64,000 nucleotides of DNA, taken from RGIG3528 sp045629005 (GTDB taxonomy: Bacteria; Bacillota; Clostridia; Lachnospirales; Lachnospiraceae). Below, in pieces: positions 8,889 through 18,289 of this stretch. The position numbers were made by a program, and so were the translations under genes. The notes below the pieces were generated by a model. It searched no databases, was not told the origin of the DNA, and saw only the letters and a list, made by a program, of their open reading frames with translations. The stretch lies in assembly GCA_045629005.1 (NCBI GenBank), contig JAZQQJ010000025.1, positions 7,674 through 71,673 of the forward strand, given 5' to 3'. The first letter of the stretch is position 1, and the number at the start of each line of letters is the position of its first letter.

Positions 8889-9881
8889 TCATTCATGCAC
8901 TCGTTTTTCTGTTGGGAATCCGATGCTCACAATTGTTCCTTTGCCACGTTCCGATTCCGCACGCAGATTAACGCCAAGATTATTACAGATGCGTCTGCAT
9001 AAATAAAGGCCCAAACCGCTTGCCTTTTTATCCGAACGTCCGTTAAAACCGGTATAACCCTTGTCAAATATTCTGGGAACGTCCTCGGGCGCAATGCCTA
9101 TTCCCGTGTCCTTAATGCATAATGCATATTCATGTTCGTGCTCCTCCGAATATATCTTCACAGAGCCTTCATGTGTATACTTCAAAGCATTGGAAAGAAC
9201 CTGTCCGACAACAAAGCTGAGCCATTTGTCATCTGTAAGCACCTGTTTTTCAAGAGGCTCGTATTCAAGACTGATTCCTTTGCTTATAAACTGGCCTGCC
9301 TGCTTACGGACGGCCTGCTTAACCACCTCATCAATATCGTACTCTTTGAAAACGTAATCCGTAGTTTCAGAGTCGAGGCGAAGATAACACATAACCATTT
9401 CAACATATTGTTCTATGTCGGTCAGGTCTCGGCTTATTTTTCTGGCCAGCGCCGAATCTTCATTCTGCAAGGTCAGGCGCATTGATGCAATGGGCGTTTT
9501 TATCTGATGAACCCAAAGAGTGTAATAATCAAGCATTTCGGAGAAATTACCATCTGCACTCGCAACAAACGTTCTCGCATTTTCCTGTAATGCCTCTATG
9601 ATTTGCTTATAATCATCATCATATGCACCCGTGTAATCCTCAAGTTCATTTAAAAGATTCTCGGGAATTGTAACGAGTTCCATAAGATGAAGACGTTTCT
9701 TTTTGAACTTTGAGTAATCAAACGCTGCAATCACGATAAGAATAACAAGATAAACGAAGGAAGGGTATAACACCGCTTCCAACGGAAGTTCGTACAATGC
9801 CAAACAGGCAAGCTGAAATGCAAAAAGCCCAAACAAAAGCACGGCGGGAAGTATTCTCTTTTTGATATAGCTCTGTAACAT
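8889..9881 (-). CDS. BceS-type intramembrane-sensing histidine kinase
   Basis: A 330-residue kinase with two transmembrane helices (about 11-30 and 36-55) separated by only a few residues, so it has no sensing domain of its own. The phosphoacceptor is His125 in the characteristic WVHQIKTP motif; the ATPase part shows VLSNALKYT (N box), DTGIGI (G1) and GLGLYLCRR (G2). Members of this class read the transport activity of a BceAB partner, which is encoded just downstream. The ATG has AGAGGATAAT upstream, 12 bases after the response regulator stop. Confidence 0.93.
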   Translation of the reverse strand: MLQSYIKKRILPAVLLFGLFAFQLACLALYELPLEAVLYPSFVYLVILIVIAAFDYSKFKKKRLHLMELVTIPENLLNELEDYTGAYDDDYKQIIEALQENARTFVASADGNFSEMLDYYTLWVHQIKTPIASMRLTLQNEDSALARKISRDLTDIEQYVEMVMCYLRLDSETTDYVFKEYDIDEVVKQAVRKQAGQFISKGISLEYEPLEKQVLTDDKWLSFVVGQVLSNALKYTHEGSVKIYSEEHEHEYALCIKDTGIGIAPEDVPRIFDKGYTGFNGRSDKKASGLGLYLCRRICNNLGVNLRAESERGKGTIVSIGFPTEKRVHE

Positions 9882-9893
9882 ATTATCCTCTTT

Positions 9894-10565
9894 TTAGGAA
9901 ATAATGTATCCCATTCCGACTTTAGTTTCGATAAAGCCGGGAAGCCCGTTCTCCTCAAGCTTTTTCCTGAGTCTGCCAACATTAACGGTGAGTGTGTTTT
10001 CATCTACAAAGGTGTCTGTCTTCCAAAGTGCTTCCATAAGCTTTTCACGGCTTACGGTCTTGCCCTTGTTCTGCATAAGAATAAGCAGAATGCGGAATTC
10101 ATTCTTTGAAAGAGCAATCTGTTTGTCATTATACATAAAAGTGTTGTCACCCGTGTTCAGGAACGCACCTTTATGCTCAAGAATCGGAACTGAATCCGCG
10201 AAATCATATACACGTCTGAGAATTGCCTGGACCTTTGCAACAAGTACATTTCCGTCAAACGGCTTTGCTATAAAGTCATCGCCTCCCATGTTCATTGCCA
10301 TAACAATATTCATATTGTCGGAAGCAGATGAAATAAACACAATCGGCACTTTTGAGAGCTTACGAATTTCAGAACACCAGTAAAATCCGTTATAAAACGG
10401 AAGCCCGATATCCATAAGAACAAGATGCGGCTCCGCCTTGACAAACTCTTCAGTAACCTTGGAGAAATCATTAATTACGAGAGTTTCAATATTCCACGGC
10501 TTAAGGACATTTTTAATGCCTTCGCGAATGCCTTCTTCATCCTCAATAACAAGTACTTTGTACAT
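9894..10565 (-). CDS. BceR-type OmpR family response regulator
   Basis: A 223-residue regulator: receiver domain (1-120) with acidic pair at Glu8-Asp9 and phosphoacceptor Asp52 in LVLMDIGLPFYNG, and a C-terminal winged helix (about 130-220) ending with the VNVGRLRKKLEENGL recognition region. It should activate the bceAB-like genes by binding the box at 8873-8886. The open frame extends to 10607, but AAAGGATACTGAT precedes the ATG at 10565 and the protein then starts with the usual MYKVLVIEDEE. Confidence 0.93.
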   Translation of the reverse strand: MYKVLVIEDEEGIREGIKNVLKPWNIETLVINDFSKVTEEFVKAEPHLVLMDIGLPFYNGFYWCSEIRKLSKVPIVFISSASDNMNIVMAMNMGGDDFIAKPFDGNVLVAKVQAILRRVYDFADSVPILEHKGAFLNTGDNTFMYNDKQIALSKNEFRILLILMQNKGKTVSREKLMEALWKTDTFVDENTLTVNVGRLRKKLEENGLPGFIETKVGMGYIIS

Positions 10566-10620
10566 ATCAGTATCCTTTCCTTTGACATATCTGTTTAACA
10601 ATATCACACATTGTAACAGA

Positions 10621-10681
10621 AAAAAAGAGGGAACCGCCCCAATGTCTTCACAGTTTAAAGATATTGGTTCCGATTCCCTAT
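10621..10681 (-). terminator. Strong terminator after dgkA
   Basis: On the minus strand AGGGAATCGGAACCAATATC pairs imperfectly with a downstream arm ending GGTTCCCT, followed by TCTTTTTTTCTG. It separates dgkA from the response regulator gene. Confidence 0.8.
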
Positions 10682-10705
10682 TAATCGAAATGTTTTACTT
10701 TAAAA

Positions 10706-11110
10706 TCATCCGAATCTTCTTACAAGCGTAACGATTACAACAGTTGCCTCAACGATGGCACATGTTGTGCCGGTAAACATAACAGCAGTTGCAGCAGTAT
10801 CTTTTGCATCACGTATGCCGTCTCTTATTTCATCGGTGCAGTAATTGCACAGATATTCAATAGCTGTGTTTATAAACTCAGAAGCGAGCAGCATAACGGC
10901 TGAAAGAAGGAATATAAGCCAGAACTCCACGCTTATTCTGAGCACGGTATTGATAATGAGAAAGGCAACAGCAAAGAACATATACTTACGAAGATTCTTC
11001 TCTGTTTTAAAGGACTGCTTCAGGCCTGCGACCGCACAACATAAACTCTCGTAAAAGTTCATATTCTTCATCTCATGCCCGTAATGATATTCTTTTCCCG
11101 CTTTTTTCAT
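10706..11110 (-). CDS. dgkA: Diacylglycerol/undecaprenol kinase, DgkA family
   Basis: A 134-residue integral membrane kinase with three helices. The catalytic triad spacing of the family is seen in SEFINTAIE: Glu78, Asn81 and Glu85, followed by RDAKDTAATAV near 100-110. In Gram-positives this enzyme usually phosphorylates undecaprenol to recycle the wall lipid carrier, which would fit its place next to a Bce module acting on the same lipid cycle. The frame extends to 11146, but GGGGAAAAAC precedes the ATG at 11110. It has its own promoter at 11138-11166. Confidence 0.9.
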   Translation of the reverse strand: MKKAGKEYHYGHEMKNMNFYESLCCAVAGLKQSFKTEKNLRKYMFFAVAFLIINTVLRISVEFWLIFLLSAVMLLASEFINTAIEYLCNYCTDEIRDGIRDAKDTAATAVMFTGTTCAIVEATVVIVTLVRRFG

Positions 11111-11137
11111 GTTTTTCCCCAACACATATTTTTTTGC

Positions 11138-11166
11138 AGTATACAATAATCGGTTTGCCTTTTCAA
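11138..11166 (-). promoter_or_regulatory. Sigma-A promoter of dgkA
   Basis: Minus strand TTGAAA, 17-base spacer, TATACT. The -35 begins directly after the stop codon of the upstream esterase gene. Confidence 0.8.
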
Positions 11167-12861
11167 CTATTTGTATTCAACCGCATTTACTATTGTAGTG
11201 TTTATTTCTCCTGACGCAACAGAATATTCAAAAGTGTATGATATTACGTCATTAAGTTTGATTCCGGCCAGTGTATTTCCGTATGCATCCGTCTCCTCCG
11301 ATGCAATTCTCGAAGCAATATCCGTTGCAATAAGCTCGGATATTTTTTTAGACCCCTGGAATGAGGAATGAAGGCTGTCAACGCTCTTCTCCGTCTTTGC
11401 ATTATACAGATGATACGTCTGTTCAACGTATGTTCTTCCTACGATACTGTACCATTCACCGGTCATCTTCGCATTGTCAATGAGGAAAACACCCTTTTCC
11501 TTTGCAAGCTCACGTATTGTCTCTGCAAACGGATAAAGTCCGCTTCCTTCAGGCTCGTCGTGCTCACCAAGATCAGCCCCGTCCTTGCTCTTCCAAAACT
11601 TTGCAGTCTGCTGGCTTGTCACAAGCACAGGAACAACCTTATGTTCCAGACACCAATCAATCATAATCGAAAGATATTCTTTCATTTCCTCGGTATTGCT
11701 GTATGTTCTGTCGTTTATTCCCTCCTGGATTATGAAATAATCGCCGGGCTTTGCATTGTTTGTAATTCCCTTAAAATACATTTCATACCAGCTTCTTGCA
11801 TATGTTCCGCCTGCTCCGAGCGAGTCAACAATTACTTCATCGGTTGTATAATGGTGGAACAGCTGTCCCCATCCGGTCTGTGCCGTTCCTGCGGCAAACT
11901 CGGCCTCGTCAAGTCTGGGATAATACGTCTGTATCGTAGAATCGCCGGCGATATAAATGTGTGTCTTTCTGGGAATAAGCTGAGAAACCCTTCTGAATTC
12001 GATATAGCACATATTCCCGTCACCAATGCTGGAGAGTCTGGCTTCTCCACCTTCGACAACAATATCCTGTGCACTGAATATTTTGTCTTCTCCTTTTCTG
12101 TCCGTTCCGCCGATTCCGACATTAACGCCAAATGAGCCTTCATTTATTCTCAAGGTGGATCTGCCCATTTCTGCCTTTTTCACGGTTACATCGTACATAC
12201 CGTCGGGAATGGCCGCAACAAAACAATACGAATCTGTTCGGAGGTTTACACCTCTCGGATGCGTATCGACCTTTCCCTCAAAGCCGGCATCTTTTGTAGC
12301 ATCATAAACCTCGGTCCAAGGGATATTAACATAACCGTCTTCCGCAGATGATGTATCCTTTCCGAGGCTGTATTTAAGAACAACAGACACTTCGTATTCA
12401 AGAACGGGCTTTTCAAAATCTACATGTACAACGCCATCTGCAGCCTTAACAACGACCTGCGTATAATCATTCTCACCGAATACAGCCGTTACAAGGTAAT
12501 CCGCATTCACACCGAAGTTCTTCATCGCAGAAACATCAAGTTCAACATATGTCACGGTATTTCCGGACTCTGCTTTTCCAACGATGGTAAACTCGTCCAT
12601 ATTGTATTGTCTTGGAGCAGGAGTACTCGTAGGCGGTTCGGACGTTGGTTCCTCCACAATTTCCGGTGCTTCTGTTACTGCAGCAGGTGCCTCTGTTAAC
12701 ACCGCATCCGGTGCTTCAGTCATTATTACCGCATGCGTAACATCTGCTGTGGGTGTAACAGTCTGCGTTCCTGTGTCTCCTTTACATCCCGTAAAAACTA
12801 CGGCAGCAAAAACTGCTGCCGTAACAAAAATCAGATTTTTAAACTGCCTTTTCAGCATCAT
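11167..12861 (-). CDS. CE12-type SGNH esterase lipoprotein (rhamnogalacturonan acetylesterase-like)
   Basis: A 564-residue lipoprotein. The N-terminus has a signal peptide with lipobox VFTGC (Cys26), then a TEAP/PT-rich tether to about 85. A beta-sandwich region (about 90-290) precedes the SGNH hydrolase domain: catalytic Ser308 in IAGDSTIQ, Gly in SLGAGGTYARSW, Asn in QEGINDR (383), and the Asp/His pair in SVDSLHSS (495, 498). This is the CE12 order, whose members remove acetyl groups from pectin or xylan. Its ATG lies inside the end of the upstream ABC gene, overlapping by about 23 bases, with AAGGGG six bases ahead, so it is the last gene of the ABC/DUF1854 operon. The N-terminal sandwich also occurs in other multi-domain CE12 proteins. 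Confidence 0.85.
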   Translation of the reverse strand: MMLKRQFKNLIFVTAAVFAAVVFTGCKGDTGTQTVTPTADVTHAVIMTEAPDAVLTEAPAAVTEAPEIVEEPTSEPPTSTPAPRQYNMDEFTIVGKAESGNTVTYVELDVSAMKNFGVNADYLVTAVFGENDYTQVVVKAADGVVHVDFEKPVLEYEVSVVLKYSLGKDTSSAEDGYVNIPWTEVYDATKDAGFEGKVDTHPRGVNLRTDSYCFVAAIPDGMYDVTVKKAEMGRSTLRINEGSFGVNVGIGGTDRKGEDKIFSAQDIVVEGGEARLSSIGDGNMCYIEFRRVSQLIPRKTHIYIAGDSTIQTYYPRLDEAEFAAGTAQTGWGQLFHHYTTDEVIVDSLGAGGTYARSWYEMYFKGITNNAKPGDYFIIQEGINDRTYSNTEEMKEYLSIMIDWCLEHKVVPVLVTSQQTAKFWKSKDGADLGEHDEPEGSGLYPFAETIRELAKEKGVFLIDNAKMTGEWYSIVGRTYVEQTYHLYNAKTEKSVDSLHSSFQGSKKISELIATDIASRIASEETDAYGNTLAGIKLNDVISYTFEYSVASGEINTTIVNAVEYK

Positions 12862-15067
12862 TCTTTTCCCCTTCGCCTTTGCTCTTCTGCATTTCAAGCT
12901 GCGCGGTAACGAGGCCGTAGTAAATACCCTTTTTCTCCATAAGCTCGTTGTGCGTACCAACCTCAGCAATGTGGTGTGCATCAATTACAACAAGTCTGTC
13001 AGCATTCTTAAGTGTTGAAAGTCTGTGTGCAATAGCAAACGTTGTCTTGCCCTCAATCAAACGGTCGAGTGCGGTCTGGATAAGGTATTCGCTCTCTGTA
13101 TCAAGGCTTGCCGTTGCTTCATCAAGAATGAGAAGCTTGGGGTTATTAAGTATCGCACGTGCTATTGCGATACGCTGTCTCTCACCACCGGAAAGGTTGT
13201 AGCCTCTTTCACCTACATAGGTGTTGTAACCGTCAGGTGTCTTACAGATGAAATCGTGTGCATTGGCCATTTTCGCTGCCTGAATTATCTCCTCAATAGT
13301 AGCATCAGGCTTTGCAAAACGCAAGTTGTTTAGGATAGTGCCTGAGAAAAGGAATGTTTCCTGAAGAACAACACCAATCTGCGAATGGTAGTTCTCTGCT
13401 TTAATGTCCTTGATATTTATTCCATCAACAAGGATTTCTCCGTCATCAATATCATAAAGGCGCATTACAAGGTTAATAAGTGTTGATTTTCCTGTTCCGC
13501 TCGCGCCTACAAGGCCAATCATTTCACCTTTCTTAACCTTAAGATTGATATGCTCGAGGACAGGTTCATAGCTCTTGTATCCGAAGCATACATCCTTAAA
13601 CTCAAAATCTCCCTGTATCTCATGCTCCTGAGCTTTCGACTTATCAACAATCTTAGGCTCCTGTTTCATAACATCGCTGATACGTTCGATACTTGTGATC
13701 ATATTCATAAGTATTCTGGGAAGATTTGAAAGCCAGCCGACGTACATGTACATCATTGATGCATAACTTACAAACTGCATAAGCTCGCCGACAGTCTTTG
13801 TATCGCTCAGAACGTTCTTACCACCCACGTACGTAATGATGTATGTACCGATACCCATCATAAACTGCATTGTCGGGAAGAATACCGCCCAGAAAACTTC
13901 GTTTCGTTTCTGTGTAACTGCATAGCTTTCAGCAGTTTCGCTGAAATGCTTTGTTTCCTGCTCTTCTTTGCCGTAGGACTTAACTACAGCCATACCTGTA
14001 ATAACATCACGAAGGTTTGAATTGATTTTATCCTCTTTTTTACGTTGCATATGGAACCGTCTGTGAATGTTCTTTCTGAATGCAACGGAAATAGTTATTG
14101 AAACAGGAATAAAAACAAACGATAAAAGTGCCAGCTTCCAGTCAAGGATAAGCATGTATGTAACGCTGAAAATAAGCATAATCGCAACCGAGAAAAGGTT
14201 GCAGAATGCATCAGCCATAAAGTCGCTGACTCTTCTTGTATCGCCCGTAACTCTGTTCATAAGGTCTCCGGGCTTTCTGTCGGAAATGAAAGCCAAAGAA
14301 AGACTCTGAACCTTTGCGTAAAGCTTCTTTCGAAGATCCATGCTTATTGTGGAGCCAAGCTTCGCGCAAAGATAGCTTTTTGCCACATTGACCACAAGTG
14401 AAAAGATGGTAACGGCAAGCATTCCGCCAAGGCATATCGCAGCCAGAGACATTGTTCCTTTTCTGTCAAAAAGGACATCATCGACAAGCTTCTTCTGAAT
14501 TTCGGGATTCATAAGCGACGTGACTGAAGAAAGAATCATTAGTATAAAAATGATTACAAGCCTGCCTTTATAAGGCTTAAGCAGCGTAAAGAAGTCGTTT
14601 ATGAGTCCTTCTTTTTTGTGTGAGCAGTATGGGCACTCTTTTGTGCCGGGAAGAGCTCTGCCGCACTTCGGACACATCTTCTCATATTCTTCGCTTTCAA
14701 CCTTTCGCGTACCACCTGCAAGCAACTCTCTTGCGCCCTTTGCAACATATGCATATCTTGCAAGATGTTTGCCCGAATAGCGTACAACAAGCTGTGCTTC
14801 ATCGTTTGATTTAAGAACAACGAAAAGAACTCCGCAGGATATTTCTGTCTCAGCTTTAATATCCGTAATGTCAGAGAGCAGAATTGTCTTTTTAAGAACG
14901 TCCTTTTCCAGAACAAAAATCCTCTGTGTCGTTACAACAACAAACGAACCGGAAAGCCAGCCCCCCTCGTCATCAATGTCGTAGGGCACGCAATAATATA
15001 TCTCTTCACCGTTTTTAAGGGAGAGCAGTTTTTTATTTTGTTCCGATAAACCGTAATCGAGTATCAA
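12839..15067 (-). CDS. ABC exporter half-transporter with N-terminal PH-like domain and zinc ribbon
   Basis: A 742-residue protein in three parts. Residues 1-115 form a beta-rich, PH/GRAM-like domain; 132-148 is a zinc ribbon with Cys132, Cys135, Cys145 and Cys148 (CPKCG, CPYC); the rest is an exporter: six membrane helices (about 160-440) and a nucleotide-binding domain with VGASGTGKST, LSGGERQR and LLILDEATASLD. The ABC core is canonical. The start is a TTG at 15067, supported by GGAGG seven bases upstream; no better ATG is in range. It probably forms a heterodimer with the homologous gene at 15721-18237, with the DUF1854 gene between them. The transported substrate is unknown. Confidence 0.85.
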   Translation of the reverse strand: MILDYGLSEQNKKLLSLKNGEEIYYCVPYDIDDEGGWLSGSFVVVTTQRIFVLEKDVLKKTILLSDITDIKAETEISCGVLFVVLKSNDEAQLVVRYSGKHLARYAYVAKGARELLAGGTRKVESEEYEKMCPKCGRALPGTKECPYCSHKKEGLINDFFTLLKPYKGRLVIIFILMILSSVTSLMNPEIQKKLVDDVLFDRKGTMSLAAICLGGMLAVTIFSLVVNVAKSYLCAKLGSTISMDLRKKLYAKVQSLSLAFISDRKPGDLMNRVTGDTRRVSDFMADAFCNLFSVAIMLIFSVTYMLILDWKLALLSFVFIPVSITISVAFRKNIHRRFHMQRKKEDKINSNLRDVITGMAVVKSYGKEEQETKHFSETAESYAVTQKRNEVFWAVFFPTMQFMMGIGTYIITYVGGKNVLSDTKTVGELMQFVSYASMMYMYVGWLSNLPRILMNMITSIERISDVMKQEPKIVDKSKAQEHEIQGDFEFKDVCFGYKSYEPVLEHINLKVKKGEMIGLVGASGTGKSTLINLVMRLYDIDDGEILVDGINIKDIKAENYHSQIGVVLQETFLFSGTILNNLRFAKPDATIEEIIQAAKMANAHDFICKTPDGYNTYVGERGYNLSGGERQRIAIARAILNNPKLLILDEATASLDTESEYLIQTALDRLIEGKTTFAIAHRLSTLKNADRLVVIDAHHIAEVGTHNELMEKKGIYYGLVTAQLEMQKSKGEGEKNDAEKAV

Positions 15068-15079
15068 GTGAATGCCTCC

Positions 15080-15625
15080 CTACAGGAACAGATCGAGCTT
15101 TCTGCGCTCGTTTGGTGTAAGTTTCATAATATCAGGAATTTCAAATCTGTTTTCATCCAAATCCGAAATGATTATACGTGTTTCAGAGAGATGTACTACG
15201 TCATTTCCGCCCATATGAATGGCGAACTTGCACTCTCCTCTGTCCGTTTCAACATCAAAGTAAGCAAAGCCATGCCTATCCTTAATGTTGTATATTTTAG
15301 TGATGACAGGCGTGAAATAACGCAGATTCAGCTGTTCACGAATCATCGCAAGCGTATCCTTGTCGAGCTTGGCCAAATCCTCGATAATACCGATTTCCTT
15401 TGAACGTTCTTCGCAGGTTCTTACGGAAATGTAGTGCTCGGGGTCCGTAAACGGGAACATCCTGACAATCTGCACCCTAGGGTATTCTGCCTCGGGGAGC
15501 TTAAGTCTGACAAAACCGCCTTCTGTCCTTGAAAACTTTGCAGTCTTCGAGTCAAGGATGTTGGTTTTCAGCATTTCCTCTGTTTCTTTCTCCATCTGTT
15601 CAAGATCAAATTCTTTTTCTTCCAT
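15080..15625 (-). CDS. DUF1854 family protein
   Basis: A 181-residue soluble protein. Sequence blocks typical of DUF1854 are present: YPRVQIVRMFPFTDPEHYIS near 48-67, IGIIEDLAKLDKDT near 78-91, RYFTPVITKIYNI near 102-114 and the C-terminal ENRFEIPDIMKLTPNERRKL. In other bacteria DUF1854 genes neighbour ABC exporters, for example near cyanophycin metabolism genes in proteobacteria; no cyanophycin gene is visible here. Here it sits precisely between two PH/zinc-ribbon half-exporters, which argues for a role as cytoplasmic partner of the pair. Function unknown. Confidence 0.85.
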   Translation of the reverse strand: MEEKEFDLEQMEKETEEMLKTNILDSKTAKFSRTEGGFVRLKLPEAEYPRVQIVRMFPFTDPEHYISVRTCEERSKEIGIIEDLAKLDKDTLAMIREQLNLRYFTPVITKIYNIKDRHGFAYFDVETDRGECKFAIHMGGNDVVHLSETRIIISDLDENRFEIPDIMKLTPNERRKLDLFL

Positions 15626-15720
15626 TGTTTTCCTCTGTATGTTTATGCATTATTCTCTAAAAGCAGGTACGTTGGATACTTACGTATCATCCCAAGGTCA
15701 TATGCCCTGTATGCCTTATA

Positions 15721-18237
15721 TCATTCCCTCAGTGCAAGCGCCTTGGTCTGCAGTTCCATAAGTTTATAGTAGGTACCGTGAAGTTCCTCAAGCTCCTTGT
15801 GCGTACCACGTTCGGTAATCTCACCGTTGTCGATTACACAAAGGAAGTCAGCATCACGAAGCGTTGAGAGACGATGCGCTATTGATATTGTCGTACGTCC
15901 CTTAACAAGGTAGTTTATGGACTCCTGAATAGCTCTTTCGGTTTCGGTATCAACCGATGCGGTAGCTTCATCGAGAATAAGTATCTTCGGGTTTGCAAGG
16001 ATTGCACGCGCTATTGATATACGCTGACGCTCACCACCGGAAAGCTCCCGTCCGGATGAACCCACAACAGTATTATAGCCGTCGGGCATTCTGAGAATGA
16101 AATCATGCGCACTGGCAAGCTTTGCGGCTCTGATGATATCTGCCTTTGAAGCGTTCGGATTAGCATATGCGATGTTTTCCTCAATAGTACCCATGAAGAT
16201 GTATGTCTCCTGGGAAACCATTGCTACATTCTTTCTGAGATCGCTGAAGGAAAGATTCCTTATATCAATTCCATCAAAGAGAATGCTACCCTCCTGAGGG
16301 TCGTACATACGTGAAATGAGGTTAACAAGCGTTGTTTTACCTGCGCCGGATCGTCCGACAATTCCAAGCATGCTTCCTTCAGGAATCAGAAGGCTTACAT
16401 TCTTAAGGACAGGCCTGTTTATTTCATAGCCGAAGGTAACATTTCTGAGTTCGATTTCACCTCTGGGCTCCTTCAAAGGAACCGGGGTCTCAGGCTCGAC
16501 AATTTCAGGAATTGCATCGATAATCTCAAACATACGCTGTGCAGCGTTCATGCTGTCTGCCCACGACTGGAACACTCTTGTCATAAATCTCATCGGACCG
16601 TCAAGCTGTCCGGCATAACCGACGAAGGTAACAAGAATACCAAGTGCCATTGTGCCGCGCTTCAAAATAAAGTATGCGCCCAAAAGCCATATGATAAGTG
16701 ACGAAGCACTATGTGAAAGCTGGAATACAACAGAGAAAACATTCTGGATACGTACAATAGTCATTTCAGTATCCTTAAGTCTTCCGTTTACGGTGTGGAA
16801 TCTGTTTTCCTCTTTCCTCTCCTGACCGAAGGCCTTAACTACTCTCGCACCCGTAAGGTTATCGTTAACCTGGTTGTTTACGGAACGCTCTGCCCTGTGT
16901 CTTCTGCCGTATGCATTCCAGAATTTCGGACGATACTTGAAGCTGAAAATGAATGCAATCGGAAGCAGAAGCATGGAAATCACAGTCATCTGCCAGTTAA
17001 TCGTAAACATAACCACAAGAGTGGATATGAGTGTAACCGAGTGAATGAAAATATAAGGCACATCATCAATAAAGAAGCCTGTTACACGCTCTGCATCGTT
17101 CAGTACACGTGTCATCAGTGTACCGGTCTGTCTGTTCTTGAAAAAGCTTATCGAAAGCTTTCCCATTGCATTGAAGATGCTCTTCTTAATGTCACATACA
17201 ACATCCGCAACAATCTTTACATTCATTGTGCCCTGCAGAATGGAAAGCACCTGTCCTGTAACCTTTGCAGCAAACATCGTAAGAATAATAAGGAGAAGCG
17301 CTAAAAGATATTCGCCGTGCGGGATGCCGAAGTTTGCAAGCAGTTCATCATTTTTGTTAAGAACGTAATCGTAAAGAATCGTTCCGTTTAAATACGGCCA
17401 TACAAGGTTAAGCAGCGCCACAAGAACATATGTGACAACAAGTATTACCATGCGCCATTTATAAGGCGAGAAGAATTTCAGGACGCGGAAGAAAATGGAC
17501 CTTCTGTCCAAACAGTAAGGACAAACCTTACGTTCCGGATTCGGATACATTCTGCCGCATTTAGGGCAGTACTCGCTGTTCTCTTCGTCTCCTTTGCCAC
17601 CAGGTCCGTGACCACCGAAACCTCCGGGACCACCCGGACCACCAAAGCCACCCGGACGCGGACCACCAAAGCCTCTTCCCGGACCGCCGAAACCACGTCC
17701 GCCAAAGCCTCCGAAGCCTCCGAAGCCTCCGCCATTTTCTTCTTTTCCAGGCAGACGGGCAAATTCACGTGAAATACGGAACATGCTCTTTCTGTAAAGG
17801 TTTGAGAACACGGTGACGGTATGGTCGATATCATCATTGTCACGCAAAACAAGAAGGCTGCAGGCAACCTGTGGCTCTATCATTAATTTCTTATAGTCAG
17901 CTGTCGGAAGGCGCTTCACCTGCCAATTATGTTTCTCTTCGCTGTCGTCCTTCCTGATGACTGCTCCCTTAAACAGATGGACACGCCCCTTTTCGCATGG
18001 ACATGAAAAGATGTAGATGGCTTCTTCGGTAAGAACAACATAGCCATCTTCGTAAGCACATTCTGTATTCATATCGGATGCTGAAGCGGCAAGAACTTTT
18101 TCGTTCTCTCCACCCTGTTCGGAAATAAGCTGCTTTATCTGCTTCGGGAGCTTGACTTCCTTACGTGGGGATTCTTCGAATGGCGGTTTATCCGGTGTTA
18201 ATGCATTATTTTCTGTTGGAAGTTTTTCTTCTGCCAT
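15721..18237 (-). CDS. ABC exporter half-transporter with PH-like domain, Gly/Phe-rich linker and zinc ribbon
   Basis: An 838-residue homologue of the exporter at 12839-15067. Residues about 30-165 form the N-terminal beta-rich domain, 169-215 is a low-complexity segment of GGFGG/GFGGP units, and 224-242 is a zinc ribbon (Cys224, Cys227, Cys239, Cys242). Six membrane helices (about 260-540) and a complete nucleotide-binding domain follow (VGRSGAGKTT, LSGGERQR, ILILDEATASVD). The start is taken at the ATG at 18237 with AAGGG upstream; the frame is open to 18285. First gene of the operon, behind a long structured leader. The glycine-rich linker is absent from the partner and unusual for an ABC protein. 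Confidence 0.85.
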   Translation of the reverse strand: MAEEKLPTENNALTPDKPPFEESPRKEVKLPKQIKQLISEQGGENEKVLAASASDMNTECAYEDGYVVLTEEAIYIFSCPCEKGRVHLFKGAVIRKDDSEEKHNWQVKRLPTADYKKLMIEPQVACSLLVLRDNDDIDHTVTVFSNLYRKSMFRISREFARLPGKEENGGGFGGFGGFGGRGFGGPGRGFGGPRPGGFGGPGGPGGFGGHGPGGKGDEENSEYCPKCGRMYPNPERKVCPYCLDRRSIFFRVLKFFSPYKWRMVILVVTYVLVALLNLVWPYLNGTILYDYVLNKNDELLANFGIPHGEYLLALLLIILTMFAAKVTGQVLSILQGTMNVKIVADVVCDIKKSIFNAMGKLSISFFKNRQTGTLMTRVLNDAERVTGFFIDDVPYIFIHSVTLISTLVVMFTINWQMTVISMLLLPIAFIFSFKYRPKFWNAYGRRHRAERSVNNQVNDNLTGARVVKAFGQERKEENRFHTVNGRLKDTEMTIVRIQNVFSVVFQLSHSASSLIIWLLGAYFILKRGTMALGILVTFVGYAGQLDGPMRFMTRVFQSWADSMNAAQRMFEIIDAIPEIVEPETPVPLKEPRGEIELRNVTFGYEINRPVLKNVSLLIPEGSMLGIVGRSGAGKTTLVNLISRMYDPQEGSILFDGIDIRNLSFSDLRKNVAMVSQETYIFMGTIEENIAYANPNASKADIIRAAKLASAHDFILRMPDGYNTVVGSSGRELSGGERQRISIARAILANPKILILDEATASVDTETERAIQESINYLVKGRTTISIAHRLSTLRDADFLCVIDNGEITERGTHKELEELHGTYYKLMELQTKALALRE

Positions 18238-18289
18238 ATTCCAGACCCTTTTCAAAAAAATAGTTATTTCAAAAATACACTGCACTTCG

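Noticed and set aside
12584..13018. Plus-strand frame rich in Ala/Thr/Val across the CE12 signal region
   Set aside because: Antisense of the TEAP tether and the end of the ABC gene; no ribosome site.
15080..15625. Cyanophycin export cluster
   Set aside because: DUF1854 and ABC genes occur beside cyanophycin genes elsewhere, but no cyanophycin synthetase or cyanophycinase is visible here.
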